From contig JAHLWZ010000958.1 in assembly GCA_020536535.1 (NCBI GenBank), forward strand, positions 1 through 38,179: DNA of 38,179 bases, read 5' to 3'. The notes beneath the pieces were generated by a model that searched no databases, had not been told where the DNA came from, and saw nothing but the letters and a program-made list of their open reading frames with translations. How positions within the stretch are numbered: position 1 is the first letter of the stretch; each line of letters begins with the position of its first letter. A program made the position numbers and the translations under genes. Shown here piece after piece: positions 20,690 to 32,765 of this stretch. Origin of the DNA: Pelomyxa schiedti. Taxonomy: Eukaryota > Evosea > Pelobiontida > Pelomyxidae.

Positions 20690-21659
20690 TTAGAGGCGTC
20701 TTCTTTTGCCTTTATTTTGGGATACGGTTTGGACTGGTGGATTTCTTTTTATTTGTTTTTGGATGTGGGTGGATTTGGGGCTGCCTTCTTCTGTAGTTGG
20801 TTTCTTTGTTGGTGTTGTACTGGTTGTACTGGTTGTGCTGGTTGTTGCTGTTGTTGTTGTGGGTGCTGTTGTGTTGTCTGATTGTTCTTCACCACTTTTT
20901 GTCTCGTCGGAGTCAGAATCTGACTCGGAGTCTAATTCACTGGATAATATTACCTCAGATTCATCACTTTCACTTGAACTGGCACTCTCACCATCCCTTT
21001 CACCTGTGCTTTTCTCATCTTTCTCCTCGTTGGTTTTCACATCTTTGCCATCTTTCTCCTCGTTGCTTTTCTCCTCTTTCTCGTCTTTCGACTGTGAAAA
21101 ATGAGTTTAGATAATGTAACTGCACTCAATGTACCTTTTTCTCTAGGGCCGGAAGAAGCTCGAATATTGGCTTCTGCCATGAGGGAAGTGGAATTTTCCT
21201 GGAACATGTGGTTGATACACCTATGAGAAAAGAAAAAGACAAACCTTGGGTTACCAGAACCCCCAGACTTTGGTGCTTTCTTTTTCGATGTACCACTTGC
21301 TGGTCTACTAACGCTCGCAGCAGGCTTGGCAGCCTTCTTCCCACCCTTCTTACTAATAAATTACACCAGCGCAGAAAGAGCGTGTCGTTAGTTAGTTCAA
21401 ACCCCCGCACACACGCGCACTTGCTCGAATCATCACATAAACCGTATCATCACTCTCGAAAACACACACGCGCATCACATTCCACATTGGCATTCACACA
21501 TTCGCATCACATCCGCACATACCCTGGAGCGGGCCCCACGCGGCCTCCGACGACCACCTTCCTCCCTCCGCCGCCTCCTCCTCCACCCGATGCTTTGCCG
21601 CTCCCGCCGCCCCCTGCTCCTGGGCCCCCGCTTCGGCTTCCCGCCACGGTTCGGGCCAT
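20690..21659 (-). CDS. Low-complexity basic/acidic protein, possibly chromatin-associated
   Basis: Exons 21523-21659, 21245-21352, 21135-21198 and 20690-21091 give 236 residues. The order is: Gly-rich leader with an eight-glycine run; Lys/Ala/Pro block KKGGKKAAKPAASVSRPASG; a short ordered piece PLPSWQKPIFELLPALEKK; then long Lys/Glu and Ser/Asp/Glu stretches; a Thr-rich run; and a basic end NKGKRRRL that could be a nuclear signal. The splice phases agree and each junction has good consensus. Only the PLPSWQKPIFELLPAL segment is likely to be conserved. Histone-H1-like or nucleolar function is a guess from composition. Confidence 0.65.
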
Positions 21660-21919
21660 CACCTTTGCTTTTGGTGTTGAGTAACAAAATGATCAGTTTC
21701 TGGGATTGGCCTCCCCCCGAGGCAGATCTACTGACTAATGTTGGGTTGCACCGCGCCCACAGCAAGGGTGTGAAGAACCTTGGTTGGCGGTTCTGACAAC
21801 CACAACACAGGTCTTATGACTCTCAATTCTGAAGTGGAAAAGGCAACAAAAACCGAAACGGCGTCAAATTGCGTATCTGCTAAATTTTTTTGTTCTTTGC
21901 AGTTTATCCCAACTTGGTG

Positions 21920-23355
21920 ATGGACCCCGGCGACGAGTGGACGCCAGGCTGCGAGCGACGTGCCAAAAGCACACGACGCGTCGGAGGAGGACGCAAAACG
22001 AGGCAACCAGAAAATCCCGTAAAATACAACGACAACCGCGGTCGTGTTTCCGGCGGTGTTGCTGCGCGCCCTACGGCCACTTCTTACGCACGGCGACAGC
22101 GCGTTTCCGATGATGACGAAGACGGCGATGATGGCGACACGCAAGATCTGCGAGATCCTGAGATCTGCTGCGCAACGGAGATCTCGACAGCTGCGTCGTC
22201 GTCTGCATCGCGTTCGTGCGTTTGTACTAGTACGGCAACGACTTCTACGAGTGGATCTCCCTCGGGTGATACTGACCTCCACGAAATGTTGGCGATGAGG
22301 AATTTGCCTCAAATGACTTCCCGCCGGGAGGTAGAGGCGGAGTTCGACAAAATTGCGTCGTTCTTGGTCAATTACTGCACTGTGATGATAAACCACGTAC
22401 CTCACAGTGCGCGATTTCTGAGTTTTCATAAATATCCTAACTGGTTTAGGGTTTGCTGAACTCGAGTTTTATTTAAATGGCCCCACTCATCAAGGCACAT
22501 ATGACCCAGTTTTAAATTATGAGTGTAATGTCTGCAGATACTTTTACTCACGGAGACCAAATGCAGCGCACTTGTGCCAACTGGTATTTCCACAGAGTTG
22601 GAGGAAAGTATAAGGGAGGAACATTCAAAGGTTTTCAATTTAATGACTCAAAATTGTATTGATGGGGGAAAAGGGATGGATTTGACGTTTGGCCCTGAGT
22701 CTGCCTATGGTGGAATTCTTATCCGAGGTCTCTACGATATGGTCAATAATACGTTACTTGGTATACCACATTCATTTATTTCCTCGTACATACAATGTCG
22801 TAGATGGCCCTTGCGTGTGCGTAGACCACATCTTAAAGCTCAATAGCTGCCCTTCAATAGAGGCATTTGTAACAAAAGAGGGAACTACAGTGGCGTTCGT
22901 TGACATAGGTTACCGCTCTGTTCCCTTTTTCGATTCATGCATAATTTACCACACCAGGTCAGCCAAAAGCGCAAAGAGGCCTGTATATTGAAAGCCACCC
23001 GAACTTGGCTAGTCGCGATATCCAACCACTTAAAACACCGCGGGTAGGCTTGACACTGAAAAACTACTCGCCGCACCGCGAGGAGTTCATCATGCAGCTA
23101 TACAGATATGTCGCCGAGCCAGCAGCAACCCGCAAAGGGAAGTACCACATGTGTGCCGCCTTACATGCACGCGGTACCGCACAAGACGAGGTTTGTAGAA
23201 TCACAAGAGCAACACCATCAACAGCACAGCTGGCAGCCCAACTCTTTGATAAAGGAGCCAGTTGCCCAACAACCCAGTTCCGTAGATTCCTTGATGTAAT
23301 CCTGTCTGACGAAGCTGTGTGTGAATTGTATGGCATTTGCAGCAAGTTTGAATAG
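21920..23355 (+). CDS. 3-methyladenine DNA glycosylase-like protein
   Basis: Exons 21920-22406, 22450-22494, 22538-22630, 22674-22760, 22804-22908 and 22958-23355 give 404 residues. After about 125 low-complexity residues the conserved part reads FDKIASFLVNYCTVM, RFAELEFYLNGPTHQDTFTH, NWYFHRVGGKYKGGTFKGMD, YGGILIRGLYD, DGPCVCVDHIL and TPRVGLTLK. This set is seen in proteins commonly annotated as 3-methyladenine DNA glycosylases. I did not verify catalytic residues, so repair activity is provisional. The intron at 22495-22537 has a GC donor; without it the THQDTFTHGD block breaks. The C-terminal 70 residues are unfamiliar. Confidence 0.75.
22495..22537 (+). other. GC-AG intron in the glycosylase-like gene
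   Basis: The donor is AAG|GCACAT and the acceptor CTGCAG, 43 nt. Using it joins GPTHQ to DTFTHGDQMQ in the correct phase. Every GT donor nearby gives a shorter or frame-shifted join. Confidence 0.75.
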
Positions 23356-23576
23356 GAAAAACGCAATAACAAAAGGCCAAAATAACAGTTAGTCTCAGGT
23401 TGAGACACGAGCTTTTTGTTTAAATTTTCTTTGAACAGGAAACACGTGTAATAATTGTGGTGATGGGTGACTTTTTAGTGTTGTTGTATTTGCTGTTGGC
23501 GGCACAAACTTGGTTTCAGAGTAGAGAGCATTTTACAAACCCAATGAGAGGTTGATATAAAACAAGAGCCAAATGC

Positions 23577-26500
23577 CTATGAGTTGGATTTGGATATTGC
23601 CGCCATTTTCTGGGCACGTAGGGCTTCGTCTCTTAATTTGTGGGCCCGCTCCTCTTCCTCGCGTAGTCTGCGGGATTGAAGAGCAATTTGCTCGTCAAGT
23701 TCCATTTGCCTGGTGAGTTCTACATTTCTAGCTTTACGTGCATTCTCTCTTATGCGTGAGTGTTCAACTTTGCCATTGGCCATAACTTCAGTAAATTCCT
23801 CCTACGGTGGAAAGCGGTTATAATGGTGTTGAGGCACTTGAATAGTTACGTCGGAATCGGATTTTTCATCAAGGATCCCTTTGGCTGCTTTTTGAGCATC
23901 TTCCCTTATTTTGGCGGCAGCCCTGTTGGCTTCTTCCATCACAAGTGTAGAGTTGTACTGACGAACATGTCAACTAAAATTTCATAGAGAAAAACCTGCC
24001 TGCTCCTGAAGTCTGGTGAGAACATGTGAGCTCCCTGCACTGCTGACATAGTTTGCCTGGCCCAGGGTATTCTTCGTCTGTGTGTATTCAATACTTCCGT
24101 TGTTAATTGAAAACTCCAGCATACCTTGGCATCAAGTTGCATGTTTTCATTTTCGAGAGCTTCCAGCCTTTTTTGAAGAAATTCTGCCTCACGTGCCTTG
24201 ACTGCAGATTCTGTTTCAATAGTCTCGGTTTTCCTTTCGATAGCATCTCTCTTATTTTCTGCAATGGATGCTTGTATTTCCAGAGCTCTGCCCGCTGCAA
24301 TGTTGGCTTCAGCGTCACGGCGCGCCCTGTTGAAAGATAAGAAATTTATGATGAGGAAGAAGCATACTGCTCCTGCAGCTTGCGAGCGTCTACAATATCA
24401 CGCTCTAGAGCAACAGCACTCTGTCGCTGCTGCTCAAGTGCCCTATTTTCCGCGCTTATTTCTATTGCGCTCTTTGTGGCTAATCTGTTGAAGTAAGCTC
24501 AAGTGGGGATTGGTAACCGTAAGTACCGAGCTTTTTCTGCCATTGCGTTTCTTTTTATTTCTGTGACTTGTTCCTCTGTTCTTGTTTTTACTGCTTCAAT
24601 TTCATCCTTTGCCTCAAAAATTTCTGATTGCAAAGTCTCAGCCGTATCCACAAGTTTTCTCTTGATAGAGTCTTGTTGGGCAATAGTCTCGGTCACACTG
24701 CTAATATCTGCCTGCATAGGGTTATTTTCTGATAATTAGGGTATCTGCTAATGTACCTGCACAACAGCTGCAGTTGATGCTAGATTTTCAGCCTCCCGTT
24801 TGTTAGTTTCTACATTGGTTTTTACATTTTTCGTCTTAAGACCTGATTTCTTTATTGATTTCGATTTGCTGGCATGCATTCAGTGGAACATTTCACAATA
24901 AAGAGAAAACCTGCTTATAGAATGCTTAGTGGCCTCAATTGACCTGGTGATGTCCTGGAGTTGTGTTGTAAGGTGTTTATTTGTTTGTGCCAGAGTGCGA
25001 GATTCAGCACTATCTTGAGAAGTTTGGGTTGCCATTGTATTGATTTTATCTCTCATCTAAAAGACGTTAACACTGTTGCACTGTGAGTAGTGTTGTCTTT
25101 ACTTCTAAAGCAGCGGTTGTGTTACTTTCGACAGACCGTAGAGCAGCTTCAGCAGCAGCTTCTGAATTGCTCACATCAGCAAGTGCCGCTTGCTGGGCAA
25201 TGCCAGCCCGAGCTTTGGCTCGTTGGTGCCTGTCAGGAAAATAAAAAAATATATCAAATGTCACGCCACCAAATACTTGTTCATTTGAAAGCGCAAGTTC
25301 CTTTGCGCAGTTTCCTCAAGTGCTGTGACTGTCGCTGCTGTTTCTTCCCTTTGGGAATCTATACTTGTCTAGGGATGATATGTATGTTAATACAAACTGG
25401 TAGAGGAAGAATTATACGTCAAGTTCAATCGATTGATCGGTCAAATCTCGATTAGTATCTTTGACACCTTTAAGCGTGCGCTCATTATGTTCTATCTCCG
25501 AATCGTCAATGGCAATTTCATCCTGGAGGAAATAGTTGGTTACGCCACCCTGAAGGATGAAAGGGACAAACTCTAATATCCTCACGGGCATTTTCGACAA
25601 TTCGAATTTCTTCTTCTGCTTTTCGCTCGGCCTCTTTTACTTGTTTTGATTTCTTTACCCTGGTTTTGTGATTTGAAGCCACAGCAATAGTGTGCTGCAA
25701 CTGAATTTCTAGGGAGTGTTACTTAATGCCTTGGTGATGTGTAAATTACCCAGCAACGACTTCTTTTCCTCAACACGTGTCCTAGAGTGTTCTTCTTCCT
25801 TTCTGGCGTCTTTAAGAAGTTGCTTTTCGTTATCGACCCTAATAAAATAAGAAAAGAAGTACTTTGAAGGGCGCATACAGCTTCTTTGTGTGAGTGACTT
25901 TCTTTTCCTTTTTGGCAACTGTTGTTCGTAAGGAGGCTGCTTGTGCTTGAGCAGCGTCATTTTCTTCCCTTAATTGTTGTTCCTTGGCAATGGCATCCAA
26001 CAGTTCTTTCTTTTGATTTCCAATTGGATGAGATTTTTTTAAAAAAACTACTGGGAGCTCAACTCGTAATTGTTCAACTTTCTTTCGGTGGGTTTCATTT
26101 AGCATAGCAAGTTCTTGTTCTTTAGCTTTGGCTTTTTGTTCAAGCTCCCGTTTGACTCTATTTTCTTCTTCCAAACGAGCTCTATCGTTGAGAGTGAGAG
26201 AAACAAGATGAAACACTGCAATTATACCTCAGTCTGTCAAGTTCGTCCTGCAACTCTTTCCTGAAAAGTTGCATCTTTTTGTTTTCTTCCTCTGCTCTCT
26301 CTAATTCTTCTCTCAGTCTCTTCCTTTCTGCAGTCTCCTTTTGTCCTTCTTTGTTCATCTGCACCAGTGTTAGCAATAAGAGGAATGGGAAGTCCTACCT
26401 CGTCAATTTTTTTCTTGAGAATACTGATCTCCATTTCTTGTTTTAGTTTTTCAATTTCAAGTCTTTCTTGAAGTTGTTTTTCTTTCTTCGACAACTCAGC

Positions 26501-27161
26501 TTTTGTTTCTTCCTATTTTTTTGTCCGTGAACAAACTCAAGGTTTGCTTTGTATGTACCGTAGATATTTTATTGTTAAGTAGTTTTTGCTTGATTTCGTC
26601 GACCTCATTTTCCACAGCTTTGATTTCCTCTTCAAGCTTGTTGGAAAGAGAAAATGGTAACATTGGGCAGTACTTTGTGTTTTTTGATGTTCCTCAAGGG
26701 TTCTATCGTTTGCTCCAATAGTATTTAAAATATCGGCATACTAGTTAATTTGGATATTAAAAAACCTAAACAAGTGAAAACATATCATACAAGGTGATCA
26801 AACGAGCTGAGTTCCGCAACTTTTTGAAGTAAGAACACAGTGGAAGGCACTACTACATTATAATAAAAAAAGGAAGGCAAAACCAACCTCCCCTCGTTCG
26901 ATTTGAAGCCAAAGAAGGCAAGTGACCCAAGGCCGCACCTGCACCGCCAGCACCCCTCCCGCCAACAGACGGTGACGACGACGCTGGTGGCGGTATAGAA
27001 AACGAGTACGCCGGCGGTGGTATCGATGGCGAGTGCGATATTGCGGGGGACAAAGCAAGTGCTGGGGACGACGACGGGGTGTGTTGTCGAGTCGGTGTCG
27101 AAGTCAACGCACGTAGTTCCGCAAGAAGCGTCTCCGTGTCGAGTGCCGCTTTAGTTGCCAT
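23577..27161 (-). CDS. Long coiled-coil protein, 882 residues, 21 exons
   Basis: The product begins with about 90 Pro/Ser/Ala-rich residues, then is almost continuous heptad coiled coil rich in Glu, Lys, Arg, Ala and Gln to the end. Examples are ETAERKRLREELERAEEENK, LEEENRVKRELEQKAKAKEQ and KDEIEAVKTRTEEQVTEIKR. Exon starts from 5' to 3' are 27161, 26819, 26740, 26629, 26512, 26358, 26181, 26009, 25838, 25708, 25522, 25368, 25229, 25056, 24868, 24711, 24484, 24326, 24077, 23932 and 23801, with phases consistent to the stop. No head domain or targeting signal is visible. It could be a cytoskeletal, centrosomal or flagellar-root protein; composition alone does not decide. It shares a 383-bp divergent promoter with NOC4. 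Confidence 0.8.
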
Positions 27162-27544
27162 AGATCTGTTTTGGTGGTGTTTCTTTTGGCGTTCTGTTCT
27201 GTTCTGTGGTACTAGATGATGTGAGGTGTGGATAATCTCTCGTGCTACAGTGGATTTTGTTTTTTTATTTTTTTTCGTTTTTTTCTAGTATGTACAAGGG
27301 AGTAACTTACGGCAGGCAAAATGAAATTAACAGGAAAAAAGCATTTCCTTCACTTCTCGATTTCTCTCAAATCTCGGGATTTTGCCCCACTCAACCTCCT
27401 GCAACACCACTGAGACCTCACTGGTCCAAGAAAAAAACCCTTGTCCTTTAAAGACTGAACACCCGTGAACGTTATGCGCAAAAAAGCTGGGGGCGGAAAC
27501 TGCAGTTGCACCTCGTAATTTATCGCTCTCGGGAGGGTGAGTTG
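27162..27544. promoter_or_regulatory. Divergent intergenic region between coiled-coil gene and NOC4
   Basis: The region separates two start codons on opposite strands and so must hold both promoters. It is T-rich in the middle (27255-27290) with no recognisable TATA box or other fixed motif. No further gene is seen. Confidence 0.5.
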
Positions 27545-29632
27545 ATGCCGAAGCCAAGTAACCGACACGTAGTCACTGCGGAGGTGGCGTCACAGTCCCA
27601 GTTGGCCAAATCTCTCACCGCAAAGATCTTGGGTGATCCCGTGGGTTGCATACGCGATGGCCTGCCTCGTTTGCTCGAAATGGCTCAAGTGCCTTCTCAT
27701 CCAACCCTTTTTCCCCCTTTATTTATTTTTTTGTTTTATTTTATTTTATTTTTTTTTTTGGTTGTTAAACGCGAAACAAATAGGTGGAAGAGAGTGTTAC
27801 ATTGAGGGCAGCTCTGGAAGGACTCGTTGATATTTTTAGGGCAATGGCAGCTTTGCCAGCACTCAATTTTGCCTTCCCTACATGTATGCACCCATCTCGC
27901 TCCATAACGACATACTTTTCCCAACTTTGGTTGCAGTTGAGCACAGAGGGAAGAGGAGAAGATGTGCAAAGAACCCCCAGTTAGACGATTTGAACAAGTG
28001 GTGCACTGAGCTGTTTTGTGACATGCAAAAGCGCATTGACCAGTTGCTACACTCTACATTAGAACACCAGGTTACTTGTTGCTCCATCTAATAGAGTATA
28101 AATAATTTCTTAAAACAATTCCAAGTGTTGTACCAGACTTTGGCACTGGACATTTTAATGCGAATGTCACATAATGACAGCCAGTCCATAATAGATTACT
28201 GCACCAAATTCCTTGTTCACTCTGATAGCTATGAACTTCTGGAATATTTCTTGGCATACTTGTCTTACGATGACGTTGCAGTTTTCGTAATGACGTCTTT
28301 GAAGTTAGTACACTCTCAGTTGATAAATAATGGCGACCCACTTTCACAGAGATGAAGTGACAAGACTACAAGAAAGCACCAATATTCGGGGGTCACAGGA
28401 AATGTACAGTTCAGCCACTAGACTTCTTCTCACAATACCACTTCCGCCTCTCCCAACAGCCACTACACCAAAAACACTAAATGAAATGCAAACCCGAAAA
28501 TTTTATACATCCTTGCCACCAAATACACCTACCCCAGCTGCAGTCTATGGAGAATGTTGGCAAGCATTGCTATCTGTTCCTCATAGCAAAGCCGGAGCGA
28601 AACAGGCACTTTTTTTTTTTTTTTTTTTTTTTTTGTGGCTCACTGAACTTTAAGATTCTGGAAATCTTAGCGGAAAAAATCCTCCCATACTTACCAGAAC
28701 CGCTATTTTTGATGGATTTCCTTGTAGACACATACAATTTTGGTAGATTTATATCATCTTTTTTTTTTTTTTTTTACAGTCCACAGGAGGTGTATTGAGC
28801 CTTCTTTGTGTGGAAAGCCTCTTGCTTCTTATTACCCAGCACAACATGTATTTCAAATTACAGTTCTATGAACGTTAACTCTTCTGAAAGTGAATTCCCT
28901 GATTTCTTCCTGAAAGTTTACAATCTTCTTGAACCGAGTATACTTTGCACCAGACATGTCTCCCAATTTTTTCAACTCCTAGAAAAATGCCTTAGTAGCT
29001 CGTTGGCATACCTTTCATCTTTTTTTTTTTTACACATTGACCAGGTATATTCCTGCAGCTTCTGTTGCTGCATTTATTAAACGGCTTGCTCGTCTTTCCT
29101 TAACTGCACCAACACCAACTCTTCCAACTCTCTTGGCTCTATCATACAATTTGATGTTCGTGCACAGACATACTCGGCTTTTGGTGGATGTCAAGAGAAT
29201 TTTTAGTACTCTTCTCCTCCCGTCTCTGCCAAGACTAACACATTCCCCGCAAACAGTTCCTTGGGAGGAAGACCCGTTTGATTTTTTTGAAACCGATCCT
29301 TTGAAGACCTGTGCTCTAGATAGCTGGCTGTGGGAATATACAGTATGCACCACACTTGCTAAATACACTTATAAATCAAATTACCGCAGATGTTGCAAAA
29401 TCACTATCTTCCTGCTGTCTCTAAACTCGCCGTGGCCCTCATTTCCTCCAAATTTGACAGACAGTTGTTCTATACACCGCATTTCTCAGGCCACTCGTAC
29501 AAAACTCTTACAGAAGCTGAGCTAAAGCGTCACAATAAACCGGCTCCACTAGGAATAGTTGAAAGGAAAACACTACTCGATGGTGAGTCCATTTTCTCCC
29601 AGCATTACCCATTTACAACACACAGAACCTGA
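27545..29632 (+). CDS. NOC4: Nucleolar complex protein 4 (small-subunit biogenesis)
   Basis: Noc4/Utp19 pairs with Nop14 during 40S assembly in the nucleolus. Ten exons (27545-27688, 27784-27883, 27937-28070, 28137-28303, 28350-28605, 28655-28742, 28787-28847, 28891-29001, 29045-29342, 29390-29632) give 533 residues, near the 516 of human NOC4L. The CBF/MAK21 domain is clear: LEILAEKILPYLPEPLFLMD, FGGVLSLLCVESLLLLITQH, FPDFFLKVYNLLEPSILC and AAFIKRLARLSLTAP. It continues with ALDSWLWEYTTLQNHYLPAV and a C terminus SQHYPF like QHFTLS in animals. The intron at 28606-28654 uses a GC donor. Two short insertions (Thr/Pro-rich near residue 215; Asp/Glu/Phe-rich before SWLWE) are lineage-specific. 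Confidence 0.93.
28606..28654 (+). other. GC-AG intron in NOC4
   Basis: The donor is CAG|GCACTT, followed by a run of T and the acceptor TTTAAG, 49 nt. Splicing gives GAKQ joined to ILEILAEKILPYLP in phase. Reading through gives a poly-Phe run and a stop. Confidence 0.8.
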
Positions 29633-29758
29633 TGACGAGCCGTTTTCACTTTGGGCAAGGAGTTAAAGCTAAAAAACCAAATAAACAGGAAAGAGTTTTG
29701 AAACTGGAGTTTGTTTTTTTACAAGGACTTTATGATTGCCAGCACGTTTTTTTTTTCT

Positions 29759-32465
29759 TTATGGCCTCAGGAAGGGATGGGACAGGCACTGCTTTGCTGT
29801 TATCCTTCGTTCGGGGTCGTACTCCAACAGCCTGGTTATGAAGTCGTACATGTCTGGGTGCTGAGTGGGGTCAACAATGGCCTAAGAAAGTAGTGTGAAT
29901 AATGGAAATTGATAGTGGAAGGGAAGTTTACCGGTAGAGGGTGCATTAAGTCAACAAACTTGGTTGTTTCATTACTACTGGGGTCTGGGAAAATCATACG
30001 GCCGGATTTGTCAAAGTACTTGGGAGCTTGGCATCTGGATATCATGTGATGGGGGATGGGCCCAAGCACTTTCTCCATCATCGCGAGATGTTCTCGATTG
30101 TGATGTGTTTGAAAGAGAGGGTCCCCCGTGAAAAGTTCAATTATTATACAACCAACACTAAACATATCAGAGGGGTAGCTCCAGCCAAGACCTGAGAATA
30201 GAAGGTAAGTGGGTTCAGTATAAAACACAGAGGTGGTTGTTTTCTTGATGACTTTCTGGGGTTGTTTTTGGTGATTTAGTTAACACTTAAGCCGGAGTCC
30301 AAAGGGAAAGGGGAGGGCGTCTACTCGAAGTCGTTTTAGAGCCTCAAATAAGCTGCCAACTAGTTCAGGTGCTTTCTTTAAGTGTATGCAGTTATTAAAA
30401 GTTCCCTCATATGAGATTATTGCAATAATTGAAGCATGTACGAAATGGCTGCCAAGTAGCTCTTGTCCTTGAAATACTGCCCCAATTCCCCCCTCGATTC
30501 TATTTCTACAAAAAGACAAACACAACAACACTCTAGAGAAGGAAAAAGAAACAGTCAAACCTAGTATAACCTCAGGTGCTCGATAGTGTCGTGTAGCGAT
30601 CACTGAAGTGTGGTACTGGTGATCATAAGTTGCGTTGCCAAGGTCGATAAGTTTAATATCAGGCGAGCAAGGAACGCGTGTTGTGGTATACTGATGGCTA
30701 ACCAAGCCTAAGTTGGCACACGTACGTGATGTGAGCGGTTTTGTAGTGTAAGCCGAGTTATTCAACAGTATGTTTTCAGGCTGGGAAAAAAATTAGGGGA
30801 ATGGCATAATGAAAGGAACAACTACCTTGAGATCCGTGTGAATCAAGGATAAAGCATGTATAACTAAAAGTGTGAATTAAACGTAAGGAAAACGTGAGTA
30901 TTACATACAGCAAAGAGATTCAACCAACTGTCTGGTGATGTGCTTAATATGGGCCATGGAATATGGAATGTTACGATTTCGGGTAAGGAAGTCATACAAA
31001 CTGGAGCCACATCTTTGAAAAACGAGGCAAGTGTGCCCACCAAACTTAAAGTCACGCAAGTACTTGATCACAGGACTAAAGAGAAGGTTAAAAGTTTCAT
31101 AACATCAGGAATACATACTGTGACCCATCTTGGTTATGGCGCTGCACGTCATTAAGGATTTCAATCTCTATATCTGCAGACTCGGTGTAACGATCAACTG
31201 CTCGAACAATCTTGATTGCCACTTCTGAATGATCTGTAACATCCAAGGCAGAAACAACTTTGCTAAACTTGCCCTCTCCTAGTACTTCTAGAACTTTATC
31301 TGAAAAAAAAAAATTAAGAAAGAAAGATAGGGAAGGTGGTTGTCTTACATCTCGCAGTCAAAAAGTCACCAGCAGCGACTATGAGATGGGACTCTTCATC
31401 ATCCAGAAGTGTCTTTGTAGTGGAGATTGTCTTTGTCGAAGTGGCATGAGATAACCCCCGTGTCGACGAACTCGGAGAGTAGGACGCGCTCTCACTTGGG
31501 GACGAGGAGGGAGACGGTGAATAAGACTGAAGAGGTGACCTTGAGTTTCTACTGCCGTGTCTGCCCCGATCACATGACAAACTTGAACTTGTGCAACAAG
31601 AGCGAGGGGGAGATAATGACAGTGAGGGATAGTGAACTGCTCTCAGATTCCTTCGTACCGAAACTTCTCTCCTTCTTTCGTACAACGGGGATCTGTTGGG
31701 TTCCTGCACTCTCCTAGAATAGGCCAGTCTGCTTTGATACGCATAACCCTCAAATTCCCCGGTTCTGTGCCTGTTGTCACAAGAAGGCGAAACATCGCGT
31801 TCTCTGTAGTTCAGTCTTCCGTGGTCCCGTCTTGATCTTTCCCTTTCCCTGTCTCTCCAAGCATGCACTGGGGCGGGGTCTCTCCCCCTTCGTGGACTTC
31901 TGCGATCACTTTTGTTCCTCAAAACAGAGTGGCGGTCAGAGTGTCGGCCAACGCTCTCCATCGGCCTCCTGCCACTTGACGGCGTCCTGTGTCTTCTGGC
32001 GCTGCGGCTTCTGCTCCTGCTCGCGGTTTTGTGGCAAGACTTGCAGTGGCTAGAATCATTGCTCCTGCTTCTGCTGCCGCGGCACATTCGCCTCGTCCTG
32101 GTGCCACTTCTGCGGATCGACTTCTCACTGCGAGAGTGACTCCTTCTCCTTCTCCTGCCATCGTAGTCGCTGCCACAAGAATCGCTGCGCGAGTGCGATC
32201 GCGATCGCGAGCGAGGCCGAGAGCGAGAGTGTGACGAGTCACCGCGAGCGCGGTGGCGCGAGTGGTAGCGCTCACGAGATCTGCGGCCGCCATTGGTTTC
32301 GTACATGCATCGGTCGTCGTGGTAGCACCCATCACGCACAGATCTCACTCTCCGTAACTTTGTGGGTCTGCGAGCCGGACCGCTGCTGACAACATTGCAG
32401 TATGAACGAGGCGACAGATCCTCTTCCTCTCTGTTGCGTGGTCTCTTGTGTCCCGCGTACGACAT
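29759..32465 (-). CDS. LAMMER/CLK-family dual-specificity protein kinase with RS-rich N terminus
   Basis: LAMMER kinases phosphorylate SR splicing factors. Exons 31349-32465, 31119-31299, 30909-31075, 30826-30863, 30561-30780, 29932-30191 and 29759-29881 give 701 residues. The first 370 residues are dense Arg/Ser with RSRSRS runs, fitting nuclear-speckle localisation. The kinase domain shows [47 protein letters not shown] (HTD in place of HRD, typical of the family), [39 protein letters not shown] and the signature [14 protein letters not shown]. It ends LSHPFLRP. All catalytic residues are present. The intron between exons 5 and 6 (30192-30560) is 369 nt, about seven times the local norm. 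Confidence 0.95.
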
Positions 32466-32765
32466 TTCTTTTGTTTTGTGTCTTTGTTTGCGGTAGTGCA
32501 CCTGCACTTACTCAAATTTTTTTTTTTTTTGGTTGTTGTTTTGATGGCATTATTTTCCTCATTAAAAAAGATAACGGAATTGGATACTATAAATAGATTC
32601 TGTGGTCACCTGCGGAAATTTCTGTTGCTTCTGGCTCCAGTTGGAAACTACACCTGTCGTCTGGGGTTAAATGGATGTGACACTGTATGTTGGTGAAACA
32701 CAGTGAAAGTTCTGTTTATTTCCCTGAGCCATATCGCGTTGTTGGTCTGAGTCGTGGGTGTGTAG
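32466..32765. other. Intergenic region between kinase and pseudokinase genes
   Basis: This 300-bp AT-rich gap contains a T-run near 32518-32530. It should carry the kinase promoter and the 3' end of the pseudokinase transcript. No gene is seen. Confidence 0.5.

Noticed and set aside
22574-22846. Open frame running through the glycosylase-like gene (starting MPTGIS)
   Set aside because: The overlapping frame with NWYFHRVGG and TFKG matches the family and splices cleanly with the flanking exons. This frame does not match, although it is open across the same intron.
31919-32335. Ala/Thr-rich minus-strand frame within the kinase RS region
   Set aside because: It is a shifted reading of the Arg/Ser-encoding repeats of the LAMMER kinase first exon.
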